The notes beneath the pieces are model-generated. The model was not told where the DNA came from. It made no database searches and saw only the letters and a list, made by a program, of their open reading frames with translations. Positions 1-8,899 of a DNA stretch of 34,565 nt are shown here, in pieces. The translations under genes were made by a program, and so were the position numbers. Origin of the DNA: Parahaliea mediterranea (GTDB lineage Bacteria; Pseudomonadota; Gammaproteobacteria; Pseudomonadales; Halieaceae); assembly GCF_017255185.1 (NCBI RefSeq), contig NZ_JAFKCZ010000024.1, positions 1 through 34,565 of the forward strand, written 5' to 3'. Position 1 is the first letter of the stretch. Every line of letters begins with the position of its first letter.

Positions 1-100
1 TCGAATCTACAAAACAGGCTCTATGGCCTCAGGGTCGAAGCTGACTCACCGCCTCACCTGATGAACTGCCAGCTAAACAGTACATCGAGAGAGACACAAG

Positions 101-164
101 GGTCGAATTCATTCGACCAGTCAGAGCCAGGGTCAACCCCCTGTAGGGCCGAATTCATTCGGCC
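101..164 (+). repeat. Two palindromic hairpin repeats (locus 1)
   Basis: Two 18-nt hairpins lie at 101-118 (GGTCGAATTCATTCGACC) and 147-164 (GGCCGAATTCATTCGGCC). Each has an 8-bp perfect stem and a TC loop. The second is preceded by CCTGTAG, the usual 5' flank of this family; the first is not. They sit just past the 3' end of coq7. No gene is visible in 1-100 or in 165-219. Confidence 0.85.
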
Positions 165-219
165 AAACAAAGCCGAGACAGGTCCGCCATGCCTGGCAAA
201 GAGGGTCGGGTTCTCAACC

Positions 220-873
220 TTACAGCCAGTAACTGCTTTTGGTCATCGCCTGGGACACCAGGGTCATCAAATCCTTCACCGGCTGCGGGAAATCGACGCC
301 GCCCGCCTGCAGGGCGTTGTGGCCGTGGCGCTCTTCGTCTTCCAGCATCTGTTGCAGGATCAGGCGCGACTTGCGGTCGTCGTCGGGCAGTGACTTGAGG
401 TGTTCGCGCAGGTGCCGGCACACCCGTTCCTCGGTGGCGGCGACGAAGCCCAGGCTCCACTTGTCGCCCACCGCGCCGGCGGTGGCGCCGAGCATGAACG
501 ACAGGCCGTACCAGGCGGGGTTCAGGGCGCTGGTGTGGCTGTCCAGTTCGCGCAGGCGCTGCTCGCACCAGGCGAGGTGGTCGGCCTCCTCGCGCGCCGC
601 TTCGCGCATCTCGTCGCGCACTTCCGCCAGCTTCGCGGTCAGGGCCTGGCCCTGGTAGAGCGCCTGGGCGCAGACCTCGCCGGTGTGGTTGACCCGCATC
701 AGGCCGGCCACATGCCGTCGTTCATTGTCACTGAGCGGCGACTCGCTGTGGCCCTGTGCCGGCGAGGGGCGCGCGGGCGCCTTGTTGCGGGCGGACAGGG
801 CGCGCAGCACGGTGTCGGCCTCGCCGATTACCCGGTCCAGTAGGGAAAGCCGCCGTTGGGCTGCCGTGGCCAT
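220..873 (-). CDS. coq7: 3-demethoxyubiquinol 3-hydroxylase (Coq7)
   Basis: This 217-residue protein matches the bacterial Coq7/UbiF-replacing di-iron hydroxylase, which adds the C6 hydroxyl to demethoxyubiquinol late in ubiquinone synthesis at the inner membrane. The ferritin-like di-iron ligands are visible: Glu66 in [13 protein letters not shown] near 95-99, ATEER near 147-150 and [10 protein letters not shown] near 178-187. Length is usual for the family. The ATG is preceded by GGGAGC at good spacing. It starts 16 bp after purD ends on the same strand, so it may be read with purD. Two palindromic repeats lie beyond its stop codon. Confidence 0.95.
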   Translation of the reverse strand: MATAAQRRLSLLDRVIGEADTVLRALSARNKAPARPSPAQGHSESPLSDNERRHVAGLMRVNHTGEVCAQALYQGQALTAKLAEVRDEMREAAREEADHLAWCEQRLRELDSHTSALNPAWYGLSFMLGATAGAVGDKWSLGFVAATEERVCRHLREHLKSLPDDDRKSRLILQQMLEDEERHGHNALQAGGVDFPQPVKDLMTLVSQAMTKSSYWL

Positions 874-889
874 GGATTCGCTCCCGGGC

Positions 890-2191
890 TCAGCTTGCGC
901 TGGAAGCCTGCATGAGTCGTGATACGGCGCGCCAGCCGATGTCCTTGCGCTTGGTGACGCCGTCCCAGCTTATTTTTTCCGCCGCCTCGTAGCAAGTCCG
1001 CTGGGCTTCGGCGATATCCTCGCCCAGTGCGGTGACGCAGAGTACCCGGCCACCGTTGGTCACCACCGCGTCGCCTTGCAGCGCGGTGCCGGCGTGGAAA
1101 ACTTTCACCGAACCCGGGAAAAAGCTCTCCAGGCCGGAAATCACCTGGCCCTTGGCGTAGCTGCCGGGGTAGCCGGCCGCCGCCAGCACCACGCCGATGG
1201 CGCAGCGCGGGTCCCACTGCGCATTGGCCTGGTCCAGCTTGCCGTCGACGGCGAGCTGGATCAGCTCCACCAGGTCGGATTGCAGGCGCATCATGATCGG
1301 CTGGGTCTCGGGGTCGCCAAAGCGGCAGTTGTACTCGATCACCTTGGGGGTCCCGTCCGCGGTGATCATCAGGCCCGCGTAGAGGAAACCGGTGTAGGGG
1401 TGGCCCTCGGCGGCCATGCCGTCCACGGTGGGGCGAATGACTTCGTCGCGAATGCGCTCGTATACCGCCTGCGTCACCACCGGCGCAGGGGAGTAGGCGC
1501 CCATGCCTCCGGTGTTGGGGCCGGTGTCGCCCTCGCCAATGCGCTTATGGTCCTGGCTGGTAACCATTGGCAGGACATTCTGGCCGTCCACCATGACGAT
1601 GAAGCTGGCTTCCTCGCCCTCCAGGAACTCCTCGATCACCACCCGGGCTCCCGCCTCGCCGAAGGCGTTGCCCGAGAGCATATCGGTGACCGCGGCCTCC
1701 GCCATGGCCAGGGAAGTGGCGACCACCACGCCCTTGCCGGCGGCCAGGCCGTCGGCCTTCACCACGATTGGCGCGCCCTTCTCGCGCAGGTAGTCCAGCG
1801 CCGGCTGCAGCTCGGTGAAACTGGCGTACTCGGCGGTGGGAATGTTGTGCCGGGCCAGGAAGTCCTTGGTAAAGGTTTTGGAGCCCTCCAGCTGGGCCGC
1901 GGCCCGGCCGGGGCCAAAACAGCGCAGGCCCTGCTCCTGGAAATAGTCCACCACGCCGGCCACCAGCGGCGCCTCGGGGCCCACCACGGTCAGCTCGACA
2001 CCGTTGTCGCGGGCGAAATCGGCCAGGGCCGGGAAATCCAGAATGTCCAGGTCGACGTTGCGCACGCCCCACTCGCCGGCGGTGCCGGCATTGCCCGGTG
2101 CCACGAACACGGTTTTTACCTGTTCTGACTGGGCGATCTTCCAGGCCAGGGCGTGTTCGCGACCGCCGCTACCGAGTATCAATACGTTCAA
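890..2191 (-). CDS. purD: Phosphoribosylamine-glycine ligase (GARS)
   Basis: This 433-residue protein joins phosphoribosylamine and glycine with ATP in the second step of purine synthesis. The N-terminus [16 protein letters not shown] is diagnostic. The ATP-grasp core is clear ([14 protein letters not shown] near 145-158, then [13 protein letters not shown] and [12 protein letters not shown]). Length is normal. The start is TTG at 2189-2191, preceded by a strong GGGGAG ribosome binding site seven bases upstream; no ATG is nearby. purH lies upstream on the same strand, separated by 189 bp that hold three palindromic repeats, so the purH-purD junction may be a regulated or processed part of the transcript. 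Confidence 0.96.
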   Translation of the reverse strand: MNVLILGSGGREHALAWKIAQSEQVKTVFVAPGNAGTAGEWGVRNVDLDILDFPALADFARDNGVELTVVGPEAPLVAGVVDYFQEQGLRCFGPGRAAAQLEGSKTFTKDFLARHNIPTAEYASFTELQPALDYLREKGAPIVVKADGLAAGKGVVVATSLAMAEAAVTDMLSGNAFGEAGARVVIEEFLEGEEASFIVMVDGQNVLPMVTSQDHKRIGEGDTGPNTGGMGAYSPAPVVTQAVYERIRDEVIRPTVDGMAAEGHPYTGFLYAGLMITADGTPKVIEYNCRFGDPETQPIMMRLQSDLVELIQLAVDGKLDQANAQWDPRCAIGVVLAAAGYPGSYAKGQVISGLESFFPGSVKVFHAGTALQGDAVVTNGGRVLCVTALGEDIAEAQRTCYEAAEKISWDGVTKRKDIGWRAVSRLMQASSAS

Positions 2192-2241
2192 GCTTTCTCT
2201 CCCCGAAAAATATCATGTGTCCGGTTGTCCACGCCCCGTCG

Positions 2242-2360
2242 GGTCGAATTCATTCGACCTTTGGAGGCGGGCCCTTGTAGGGTCGAATTCATTCGACCTT
2301 TGGATAGCCGAACCCCTATGGAATCGGATTACCGCATGCATCGGTCGAATGAATTCGACC
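2242..2360. repeat. Three palindromic hairpin repeats between purH and purD (locus 2)
   Basis: Copies lie at 2242-2259 and 2281-2298 (both GGTCGAATTCATTCGACC) and at 2343-2360 in the opposite orientation. The first two are followed by the same CTTTGGA-like flank (CCTTTGGA). The second is preceded by TTGTAG and the third is followed by CTACAGGGG, so copies two and three face each other tail to tail. All three use the T-A version of the variable stem pair. They fill most of the gap between purH and purD. Confidence 0.85.
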
Positions 2361-2380
2361 CTACAGGGGCTCCCGGCGAG

Positions 2381-3955
2381 TTAGTGCCGGAAATGCCGCA
2401 TGCCGGTGAATACCATGGCCATGCCGTGCTCGTCGGCGGCGGCGATGACCTCCTCGTCGCGGATCGAGCCGCCCGGCTGGATGATCGCGGCGATGCCCCG
2501 TTCGCCGGCGCTGTCGATGCCGTCGCGGAAGGGGAAGAAGGCGTCGGAGGCCATTACCGCCCCCTTCACCGCCAGGCCCGCGTGCTCGGCCTTGATCGCG
2601 GCGATGCGCGCCGAATTCACCCGGCTCATCTGGCCGGCGCCCACGCCCACGGTCTGGCCCTCGCGGGCGTAGACGATGGCGTTGGACTTGACGAACTTGG
2701 CCACTTTCCAGGCGAACAGCAGGTCGCCCAGCTGTTGTTCCGAGGGCTGTACCTTGCTGACCACTTTCAGGTCGCTGGCGCTCACCATGCCCAGGTCGCG
2801 GTCCTGTACCAGCAGGCCGCCGTTGACGCGCTTGTAATCAAAAGCGGATTGCGGGGCCTGCCACTCGCCGCAGGCCAGCAGGCGCACGTTCTTCTTGCTC
2901 GCCACCGCGGCGGCGGCGGTCTCGCTGATCGCGGGGGCAATGATCACCTCCACGAACTGGCGCTCGACAATGGCGCTGGCGGTGGCGGCATCCAGTTCGC
3001 GGTTGAAGGCGATGATGCCGCCGAAGGCGGATTCGGGGTCGGTCTCGAAGGCGCGCTCGTAGGCCTGCAGCAGGTCGCCCGCCACGGCCACGCCGCAGGG
3101 GTTGGCGTGCTTGACGATGACACAGGCCGGCTGGTCGAAATTCTTCACGCACTCCAGGGCGGCGTCGGTGTCGGCCACGTTGTTGTAGGAAAGCTCCTTG
3201 CCCTGCAGTTGCCGCGCGGTGGCGATACCGGCCTCCGCCGGTTTGGCTTCCACATAGAAGGCGGCGCGCTGATGGGGGTTTTCGCCGTAGCGCATCTCCT
3301 GGGTCTTGTGGAACTGGGTGTTGAAGGTGCGCGGGAACACCTCCGAGCCGCCGGGCACGCGCTGGCCGAAGTAGTTGGCGATGGCGCCATCGTAGGCGGC
3401 GGTGTGTTCGTAGGCCTTGATCGCCAGGTCGAAGCGGGTGTCGAGGGATGTGGCGCCGTCGTTGGCGCGCATTTCCCCGAGGATCGCTTCGTAGTCGCTG
3501 GCGTTGACCACGATGTTGACGTGGCGGTGGTTCTTGGCCGCCGCCCTCACCATGGTGGGGCCGCCGATGTCGATGTTCTCGACCGCGTCTTCCAGGCTGC
3601 AGTCCGGCCTGGCCACGGTCGCCTCGAAGGGGTAGAGGTTGACCACCACCATGTCGATGGCGTCGATGCCGTGCTCGGCCATGACCGCCTCGTCCTGGCC
3701 GCGGCGGGCGAGGATGCCGCCGTGGACCTTCGGGTGCAGGGTTTTCACCCGGCCGTCCATCATTTCCGGGAAGCCGGTGTAGTCCGCCACCTCGGTCACC
3801 TCGAGGCCCTCGTCCCGCAGCAGGCGGTAGGTGCCGCCGGTGGAGAGCAGGGCCACGCCCATGTCACGCAGGGCGCCGGCAAACTCGACGATGCCGGTCT
3901 TGTCGGACACGCTGATCAGGGCGCGCTTTACGGGTACAAATTGTCTGTCGTTCAT
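2381..3955 (-). CDS. purH: Bifunctional AICAR formyltransferase / IMP cyclohydrolase
   Basis: This 524-residue protein carries out the last two steps of IMP synthesis. The N-terminal MGS-like IMP cyclohydrolase domain (about 1-195) shows [19 protein letters not shown] and [14 protein letters not shown]. The C-terminal AICAR transformylase domain shows [15 protein letters not shown] and the KHANPCGVA motif around 280-290. Length is normal for the family. The ATG at 3953-3955 is preceded by AGGAATC. Only 16 bp separate it from fis upstream, so dusB, fis and purH are probably one transcript, with purD after a repeat-filled gap. Confidence 0.97.
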   Translation of the reverse strand: MNDRQFVPVKRALISVSDKTGIVEFAGALRDMGVALLSTGGTYRLLRDEGLEVTEVADYTGFPEMMDGRVKTLHPKVHGGILARRGQDEAVMAEHGIDAIDMVVVNLYPFEATVARPDCSLEDAVENIDIGGPTMVRAAAKNHRHVNIVVNASDYEAILGEMRANDGATSLDTRFDLAIKAYEHTAAYDGAIANYFGQRVPGGSEVFPRTFNTQFHKTQEMRYGENPHQRAAFYVEAKPAEAGIATARQLQGKELSYNNVADTDAALECVKNFDQPACVIVKHANPCGVAVAGDLLQAYERAFETDPESAFGGIIAFNRELDAATASAIVERQFVEVIIAPAISETAAAAVASKKNVRLLACGEWQAPQSAFDYKRVNGGLLVQDRDLGMVSASDLKVVSKVQPSEQQLGDLLFAWKVAKFVKSNAIVYAREGQTVGVGAGQMSRVNSARIAAIKAEHAGLAVKGAVMASDAFFPFRDGIDSAGERGIAAIIQPGGSIRDEEVIAAADEHGMAMVFTGMRHFRH

Positions 3956-3971
3956 GATTCCTGGCCGCCTG

Positions 3972-4289
3972 TCAGCTTTTGTCGGAGATAAGGTCGTATT
4001 GCTTGAGTTTTTTGCGCAGGGTGCCGCGATTGAGGCCCAGCATGATGGAGGCCTTGGTCTGGTTGTTGCGCGTGTGGGCCATGATCTCGCGCAACAGCGG
4101 CGCCTCCACCTCCGCCAGCACCATCTGGTAGAAGTCCGTGGTCATCTGTCCGTCGAGTTCCGCCAGGTAGTTGCGCACCGCCCGGGTGACGGCCTGGCTG
4201 AGGTGACTGGAAGCGTCTTCGTCGCCCGCGGTGTTCGCGCCGTCGCTGTCCGGCGCGGCAATGGGGCTTAGGGGGTCCGCCCTGCTCAT
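3972..4289 (-). CDS. fis: DNA-binding protein Fis
   Basis: This 105-residue protein is the nucleoid-associated regulator Fis, which bends DNA, activates rRNA promoters and affects replication and recombination. The C-terminal helix-turn-helix is plain ([20 protein letters not shown] near 75-95). The central dimerisation helix region includes [18 protein letters not shown]. The first about 30 residues are Asp/Ala-rich and variable. The start codon overlaps the dusB stop (ATGA), with AAGGAA nine bases upstream, so translation is likely coupled. dusB-fis is the classic arrangement in gammaproteobacteria. An rRNA operon, a typical Fis target, begins at the right edge of this window. Confidence 0.96.
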   Translation of the reverse strand: MSRADPLSPIAAPDSDGANTAGDEDASSHLSQAVTRAVRNYLAELDGQMTTDFYQMVLAEVEAPLLREIMAHTRNNQTKASIMLGLNRGTLRKKLKQYDLISDKS

Positions 4290-5290
4290 GCTGCTAGTTC
4301 CTTCTGGTCTGTCGTTGCGCCACCGGCCCCGGCAAAGAGCTTGTCGAGGTAGTGGTGTTGTGCCTCCGGGCTGGTCAGGGCGTTAAATGCCTTGCGGTGG
4401 GAGGCGAAGTCCGGGTGTTGTTGGAGATACCAGCCCACGTGTTTACGGGCGATACGCACGCCCATGAAGTCACCGTAAAAATCGTGTAGCGCGGCGAGGT
4501 GGCCGCGAATGATCGCGCGCTGCGCCGGAAGGTCCGGGGCGGCGAGGTGCTCGCCGCGCTCCAGCCAGGCGGCGATCTGGCCGCAGAGCCAGGGGCGACC
4601 CTGGGCGGCGCGGCCGATCATCACCCCCGCGGCGCCGGTGTGCGCCAGTACCGCGGCGGCCTTTTGCGGGGAGTCGATGTCGCCGTTGGCGAGTACCGGG
4701 ATGTCGACCGCGTTGGCGATGGCGGCAATGGTGTCGTACTCCACCTCGCCCTTGAAGGCGCAGGCGCGGGTGCGGCCGTGCACCGCGAGGGCGCGGATGC
4801 CCGCGTCCTCGGCGATGCGCGCGATGCTCAACCCGTTGCGTCGGTCGGGGTTGCTGCCGGTGCGGATCTTCAGGGTCACCGGCACCGGCACCGCCGCCAC
4901 CACGGCGCGGAGAATGTCCGCCACCAGCGCCTCGTCCGCCAATAGGGCGGAACCGGCGGCCTTGCGGCACACTTTTTTCGCGGGGCAACCCATATTGATG
5001 TCGATGATCTGTGCGCCGCCGGCCACGTTCAGCTGTGCCGCCGCGGCCATTTCAGCGGGATCGGAGCCGGCGATCTGTACCGAGCGTGGCTCGATCTCGC
5101 CGTCGTGGCGGCTGCGCCAGGCGGTCTTGCGCGAGCCCTGCACCTTGGGATTGCTGCTCAGCATTTCGGACACTACCAGGCCCGCGCCGTGGGCGGCACA
5201 GAGGCGCCGGAAGGGCAGGTCGGTCACGCCGGCCATGGGTGCCAGGGCCACGCGGTTCGGCAAGGTATAGGGTCCGATTCGCAAGCTCAC
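4286..5290 (-). CDS. dusB: tRNA-dihydrouridine synthase B
   Basis: This 334-residue FMN enzyme reduces uridine to dihydrouridine in the tRNA D-loop. The TIM-barrel signature is visible: [16 protein letters not shown] near 15-30 and [20 protein letters not shown] near 98-117, where Cys102 of GCP is the expected general acid. Later come the KIRTG and VHGRTR motifs and the ANGDI phosphate-binding segment. The residue after KKV is Cys, where I remember Asn in E. coli. The start is GTG at 5288-5290 with a poor ribosome binding site. It is the first gene of the dusB-fis-purH block. Confidence 0.95.
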   Translation of the reverse strand: MSLRIGPYTLPNRVALAPMAGVTDLPFRRLCAAHGAGLVVSEMLSSNPKVQGSRKTAWRSRHDGEIEPRSVQIAGSDPAEMAAAAQLNVAGGAQIIDINMGCPAKKVCRKAAGSALLADEALVADILRAVVAAVPVPVTLKIRTGSNPDRRNGLSIARIAEDAGIRALAVHGRTRACAFKGEVEYDTIAAIANAVDIPVLANGDIDSPQKAAAVLAHTGAAGVMIGRAAQGRPWLCGQIAAWLERGEHLAAPDLPAQRAIIRGHLAALHDFYGDFMGVRIARKHVGWYLQQHPDFASHRKAFNALTSPEAQHHYLDKLFAGAGGATTDQKELAA

Positions 5291-5325
5291 GGTGCGCGCT
5301 GGGTAGTCGTTGGAAAAGGGCGGCT

Positions 5326-5353
5326 ATGATACTCGACCCCCGGAGAGGGTAAA
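5326..5353 (-). promoter_or_regulatory. Candidate sigma-70 promoter for dusB-fis-purH
   Basis: Reading leftward, TTTACC (5348-5353) and TATCAT (5326-5331) are separated by 16 bp. This places a start site roughly 30 bp before the dusB GTG. It is a motif match only. Confidence 0.4.
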
Positions 5354-5402
5354 AGCGCATGTGGCCAAAAATTGGTCAAACTTTGCGCTTGCCGCGAAAA
5401 CC

Positions 5403-6293
5403 TCAGACGGGCATCACACCTTTGAGGCAGACCCACTCTTCCTGCTGTGCGGCAATGTCCAGCGCGAGGCGGTCGCGGTAGTGCTCGCGCAGGGTGTCGG
5501 CCTGGCTGGCCAGCAGGCCGGACAGCAGCACCGTGGCTCCCGGTCGGGCCAGCGCCAGCAGGGTGTCGGACAGCTCCGCCAGGGGGCCGGCGAGGATGTT
5601 GGCGACCACCACGTCGGCGCGCTCGCGCCAGGGGTCGATGGCGGCCGCGCCGGGCAGCGCGGTGACCAGCGCCTGCGGCGCGATGCCGTTGCGCTGGGCA
5701 TTGTCCCGGGTGGCCACCAGGGCCTGGGGGTCGTTGTCCACGCCCAGCGCCCGGCGGGCGCCGAGTTTCAGCGCGGCGACCGCGAGAATGCCCGAGCCGC
5801 AACCGTAGTCCACCACCTCCCTGTCCGTCAGCGGCAGGCCGTCCAGCGCGGCGAGACACATCGCGGTGGTGGGGTGGGTACCGGTGCCGAAGGCGAGGCC
5901 GGGGTCGAGCAGCAGGTTGATCGCGTCCGGTTGTGGCGGTGCCAGCCAGCTGGGGCACACCCACAGGCGCTCGCCAAAGCGCATCGGCTGGTAGTGTTGC
6001 ATCCACTCCCGCTCCCAGTCCTTGTCCTCGAGGATCTCCACCCGCGCGCGGCAGTCGGCAACCAGTTCCGGTGGAAAGTCCGCCAGTACTGCCGCCATGT
6101 CGGTGTCGGCCGGGTAGAGGCCGGTGAGGCGGGTTTGCCGCCACAGCGGTGTTTCGCCGACCCCCGGCTCCAGCACCGGCTGGTCGGCGTTGTCCTCCAT
6201 GGTCACCGCCACCGCGCCGGCCTCGAGCATCAGGGCTTCCAGTGTTTCCACCTGTTCCGGGTGGGTGTCGAGGCGCAGCTGCAGCCAGCTCAT
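5403..6293 (-). CDS. prmA: Ribosomal protein L11 methyltransferase
   Basis: This 296-residue SAM-dependent enzyme trimethylates ribosomal protein L11. The N-terminal L11-recognition domain starts MSWLQLRLDT. The methyltransferase domain shows LAFGTGTHPTTAMCL, the SAM-binding motif DYGCGSGILAVAALKLGA, and VVANILAGPLAEL in place of the usual NIL motif. Length is typical. It lies 22 bp after accC on the same strand, the common accB-accC-prmA order. Its ribosome binding site is weak, which suggests coupling with accC. A 112-bp gap with the dusB promoter follows. Confidence 0.96.
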   Translation of the reverse strand: MSWLQLRLDTHPEQVETLEALMLEAGAVAVTMEDNADQPVLEPGVGETPLWRQTRLTGLYPADTDMAAVLADFPPELVADCRARVEILEDKDWEREWMQHYQPMRFGERLWVCPSWLAPPQPDAINLLLDPGLAFGTGTHPTTAMCLAALDGLPLTDREVVDYGCGSGILAVAALKLGARRALGVDNDPQALVATRDNAQRNGIAPQALVTALPGAAAIDPWRERADVVVANILAGPLAELSDTLLALARPGATVLLSGLLASQADTLREHYRDRLALDIAAQQEEWVCLKGVMPV

Positions 6294-6315
6294 GACGCGG
6301 TACCGATCGAAGGCA

Positions 6316-7662
6316 TCAGTCTTCCAGCTTGCTTTCCAGGTAGTGAATGCTTACACCGCCCTCCTGGAAGTTGCGGTCGGTCACCAGGCTGCGGTGCAGC
6401 GCGGTGTTGGTACGGATGCCCTCCACCACCAGCTCGTCGAGGGCCTGGCGCATGCGCGCCAGCGCGGTGTGGCGGTCCGGCCCGAAGCTGATGACCTTGG
6501 CGATGAGCGAGTCGTAGAAGGGGGGGACCGTATAGCCGTCGTAGAGGTGCGAGTCCACGCGGATACCCAGGCCGCCGGGGGCGTGGAAGGTGGTGACCTT
6601 GCCGGGGGAGGGAATGAAGCTTTGGGGGTCCTCGGCGTTGATGCGGCACTCGAAAGCGTGGCCGGCGATCTTCACATCGTCCTGGGTGCAAGACAGGGGC
6701 AGACCTGCCGCCACCCGCAGTTGTTCCCTGACGATGTCGACGCCAGTCACCATCTCGGTGACCGGGTGTTCCACCTGGACCCGGGTGTTCATCTCGATGA
6801 AGTAGAAGCCGCCGTCTTCGTACAGGAACTCGAAGGTGCCGGCGCCGCGGTAGCCGATTTCGATGCAGGCGTTCACGCAGGCCTCGGCCACCTGCTGTCG
6901 CAGGTCCTCGTCGATGCCGGGGGCGGGGGCTTCCTCCAGGACTTTCTGGTGGCGCCGCTGCAGGGAGCAGTCGCGGTCCCCCAGGTGAATGGCGTTGCCC
7001 TGGCCGTCCGCCAGCACCTGGATTTCCACGTGGCGGGGCTTTTGCAGGAATTTTTCCAGGTAGACCACGCCGGAGCCAAAGGCCGCCGCGGCTTCGGACT
7101 GGGTGACCTGGACCGAGCCGAGCAGGGCGGCCTCGTTGTGCACCACGCGCATGCCGCGACCGCCGCCGCCGGCGGCGGCCTTGACGATCACCGGGTAGCC
7201 GATGCGCCGGGCGATCTCCAGGGTGCGCTGGTCGTCGTCGGTGAGGGGGCCGTCGGAGCCGGGCACCGTGGGCACCCCGGCTTTTTTCATCGCCTCGATG
7301 GCGGAGACCTTGTCGCCCATCAGCCGGATGGTGTCGGCCTTCGGGCCAATAAAGGTAAAGCCGCTGTTTTCCACCTGCTCGGCAAAGGCGGCGTTCTCCG
7401 CCAGGAAGCCGTAGCCGGGGTGAATCGCGGTGGCGTTGGTGACCTCGGCGGCGCTGATGATGGCGGGGATGTTCAGGTAGCTCTCGTTGCTCGAGGCGGG
7501 GCCGATACACACCGACTCGTCCGCCAGGCGCACGTGCATCAATTCCCGGTCGGCCTTGGAGTGCACCGCCACGGTCTTGATATCCAGTTCCTTGCAGGCG
7601 CGCAGCACGCGCAGGGCGATTTCCCCGCGGTTGGCAATGAGCACCTTGTCCAAAATGGGCAT
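6316..7662 (-). CDS. accC: Acetyl-CoA carboxylase, biotin carboxylase subunit
   Basis: This 448-residue protein carboxylates biotin on AccB, using ATP and bicarbonate, in the first step of fatty acid synthesis. [20 protein letters not shown] opens the N-terminal domain. The ATP-grasp domain contains the glycine loop [12 protein letters not shown], then [27 protein letters not shown] (catalytic Glu and Arg) and [11 protein letters not shown]. Length matches the E. coli enzyme (449). The frame stays open 39 codons further upstream, but the start at 7662 has AGAGGATC eight bases before it and begins where the family begins. Confidence 0.97.
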   Translation of the reverse strand: MPILDKVLIANRGEIALRVLRACKELDIKTVAVHSKADRELMHVRLADESVCIGPASSNESYLNIPAIISAAEVTNATAIHPGYGFLAENAAFAEQVENSGFTFIGPKADTIRLMGDKVSAIEAMKKAGVPTVPGSDGPLTDDDQRTLEIARRIGYPVIVKAAAGGGGRGMRVVHNEAALLGSVQVTQSEAAAAFGSGVVYLEKFLQKPRHVEIQVLADGQGNAIHLGDRDCSLQRRHQKVLEEAPAPGIDEDLRQQVAEACVNACIEIGYRGAGTFEFLYEDGGFYFIEMNTRVQVEHPVTEMVTGVDIVREQLRVAAGLPLSCTQDDVKIAGHAFECRINAEDPQSFIPSPGKVTTFHAPGGLGIRVDSHLYDGYTVPPFYDSLIAKVISFGPDRHTALARMRQALDELVVEGIRTNTALHRSLVTDRNFQEGGVSIHYLESKLED

Positions 7663-7711
7663 CTTGTGATCCTCTGTAGCTGGGCGATCAGCGGGCCGGG
7701 CCCGCGCAAAA

Positions 7712-8179
7712 TCAAACGATGGTGAACAGAGGCTGCTCGAACTCCACCGGCTCGCCGTTTTCCACCAGGATCTCGCCAATGGTGCCCGACTTGTCGGCCT
7801 CGATCTGGTTCATCATTTTCATGGCCTCGACGATGCACAGCACGTCGCCGGCGCGTACGCTCTGGCCCACTTCCACAAAGACCGGTGAGTTGGGCGAAGG
7901 TGAGCGGTAAAAGGTCCCGACCATGGGCGAGGCCACCACGTGGCCGGCGGGCGCCGGCGCCGATTCGGCGACGGGGGCGGCCGGTTCGCTGGCCGCCGCG
8001 GCACTGGGGGCCGCCGCGGGTGGAGGCGGCGGTGGCGCGTAGCCGGCGGGGGCGGCCATCATCGGCTGGGCGCTATTGCGGCTGATGCGCACCGATTCCT
8101 CGCCCTCTTTGATCTCTATCTCGTCGATATTGGACTCTTCGAGCAGTTCGATCAGTTTCTTGACTTTGCGAATGTCCAT
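7712..8179 (-). CDS. accB: Acetyl-CoA carboxylase, biotin carboxyl carrier protein
   Basis: This 155-residue protein carries the biotin that shuttles carboxyl groups between AccC and the carboxyltransferase. The N-terminal helix region ([16 protein letters not shown]) is followed by a Pro/Ala-rich flexible linker (about 38-80) and a biotinyl domain. The biotin attachment site is EAMKM with Lys121. The thumb-type segment [13 protein letters not shown] is present at 84-96. It is 49 bp upstream of accC and 42 bp downstream of aroQ, all on one strand, so aroQ-accB-accC-prmA is a likely operon. Confidence 0.97.
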   Translation of the reverse strand: MDIRKVKKLIELLEESNIDEIEIKEGEESVRISRNSAQPMMAAPAGYAPPPPPPAAAPSAAAASEPAAPVAESAPAPAGHVVASPMVGTFYRSPSPNSPVFVEVGQSVRAGDVLCIVEAMKMMNQIEADKSGTIGEILVENGEPVEFEQPLFTIV

Positions 8180-8221
8180 AGTGTGGTCTCTTGGCCTCTG
8201 GTTATATGGCTGTTACAGCGG

Positions 8222-8665
8222 TCAGTGTTGCTCGAGGTCGGCCAGCGCCGCCTCCAGTGCGAATTCGTAGCCCCGGGCGCCCAGTCCGCAGATCACGCCG
8301 CGGGCGAGGTCGGAAAAGTAAGAGTGGTGGCGGAATGTCTCGCGCGCGTGCACGTTCGACAGATGCACTTCGATAAAGGGGATGTCGACCGCGGCCAGGG
8401 CGTCGCGCAGGGCAACGCTGGTGTGGGTGAAGGCCGCCGGATTGATGACGATGAAATTGACCCCTTCGTGGCGTGCGTCGTGTACCCGCTCGATCAACTC
8501 GTACTCGGCGTTGCTCTGCATGGTCAGCAGGTGATGGCCCCGCGCCCGGGCCAGGTCTTCCAGCCGGGTGTTGATGTCGGAGAGGGTGGTGCCGCCGTAG
8601 ATTGCCGGTTCGCGCTCACCCAGCAGATTCAGGTTGGGGCCGTGCAGCACTAGTATGGTGGCCAT
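8222..8665 (-). CDS. aroQ: Type II 3-dehydroquinate dehydratase
   Basis: This 147-residue enzyme dehydrates 3-dehydroquinate to 3-dehydroshikimate in the shikimate pathway. The type II signature is clear: [20 protein letters not shown] with catalytic Tyr23 and Arg18, [15 protein letters not shown] near 74-88 and [11 protein letters not shown] with His101. Length is usual. The GGGAG ribosome binding site is eight to nine bases before ATG. It heads the aroQ-accB-accC-prmA run. Confidence 0.96.
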   Translation of the reverse strand: MATILVLHGPNLNLLGEREPAIYGGTTLSDINTRLEDLARARGHHLLTMQSNAEYELIERVHDARHEGVNFIVINPAAFTHTSVALRDALAAVDIPFIEVHLSNVHARETFRHHSYFSDLARGVICGLGARGYEFALEAALADLEQH

Positions 8666-8721
8666 GTCGCGAACTCTCCCGGTTGGCGCCTTCGGTATTT
8701 GCGCAAGCGCAAGTATTGGAG

Positions 8722-8750
8722 ATTCTGGCGCAAATAGTCGGGATTGTCCA
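8722..8750 (-). promoter_or_regulatory. Candidate promoter for aroQ-accBC
   Basis: Reading leftward, TGGACA (8745-8750) and CAGAAT (8722-8727) are 17 bp apart, giving a start site about 50 bp before the aroQ ATG. The -10 match is weak. Confidence 0.3.
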
Positions 8751-8837
8751 TGTTTGCCGGGGGTTTGTGGGATTTTGGCGGCAGTTCGCCGCCGAATTGG
8801 GGAAGTTTGCCCGTTTTGTGCAATTCGCGGCTTCTCC

Positions 8838-8881
8838 GGGGGCGCAGGGCCCCCAATTGCGTCAGATGTGGGATCTGACGC
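8838..8881. other. Two adjacent hairpins between dsbD and aroQ
   Basis: A 6-bp GC hairpin (GGGGGC, loop GCAGG, GCCCCC; 8838-8854) and a 9-bp perfect hairpin (GCGTCAGAT, loop GTGGG, ATCTGACGC; 8859-8881) lie within 20-60 bases after the dsbD stop. Neither is followed by a T-run on the dsbD strand, so a Rho-independent terminator is not well supported. They could be a Rho-dependent or mRNA-stabilising 3' end, or a protein-binding palindrome. Confidence 0.5.
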
Positions 8882-8899
8882 GAAATTACACGAAACCCT

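Noticed and set aside
2153-3991. Long rightward open frame of 612 codons
   Set aside because: It lies antisense to purH, a convincing gene with full family motifs, and arises from GC-rich codon bias; its translation has no recognisable motif.
7663-7779. Upstream extension of accC by 39 codons
   Set aside because: It overlaps the accB end and lacks family similarity; the start at 7662 has its own ribosome binding site.
8650-8751. Leftward 33-residue peptide ([20 protein letters not shown]...) overlapping the aroQ start
   Set aside because: It has no ribosome binding site and its start lies upstream of the likely aroQ transcription start. A leader peptide cannot be excluded but is not supported.
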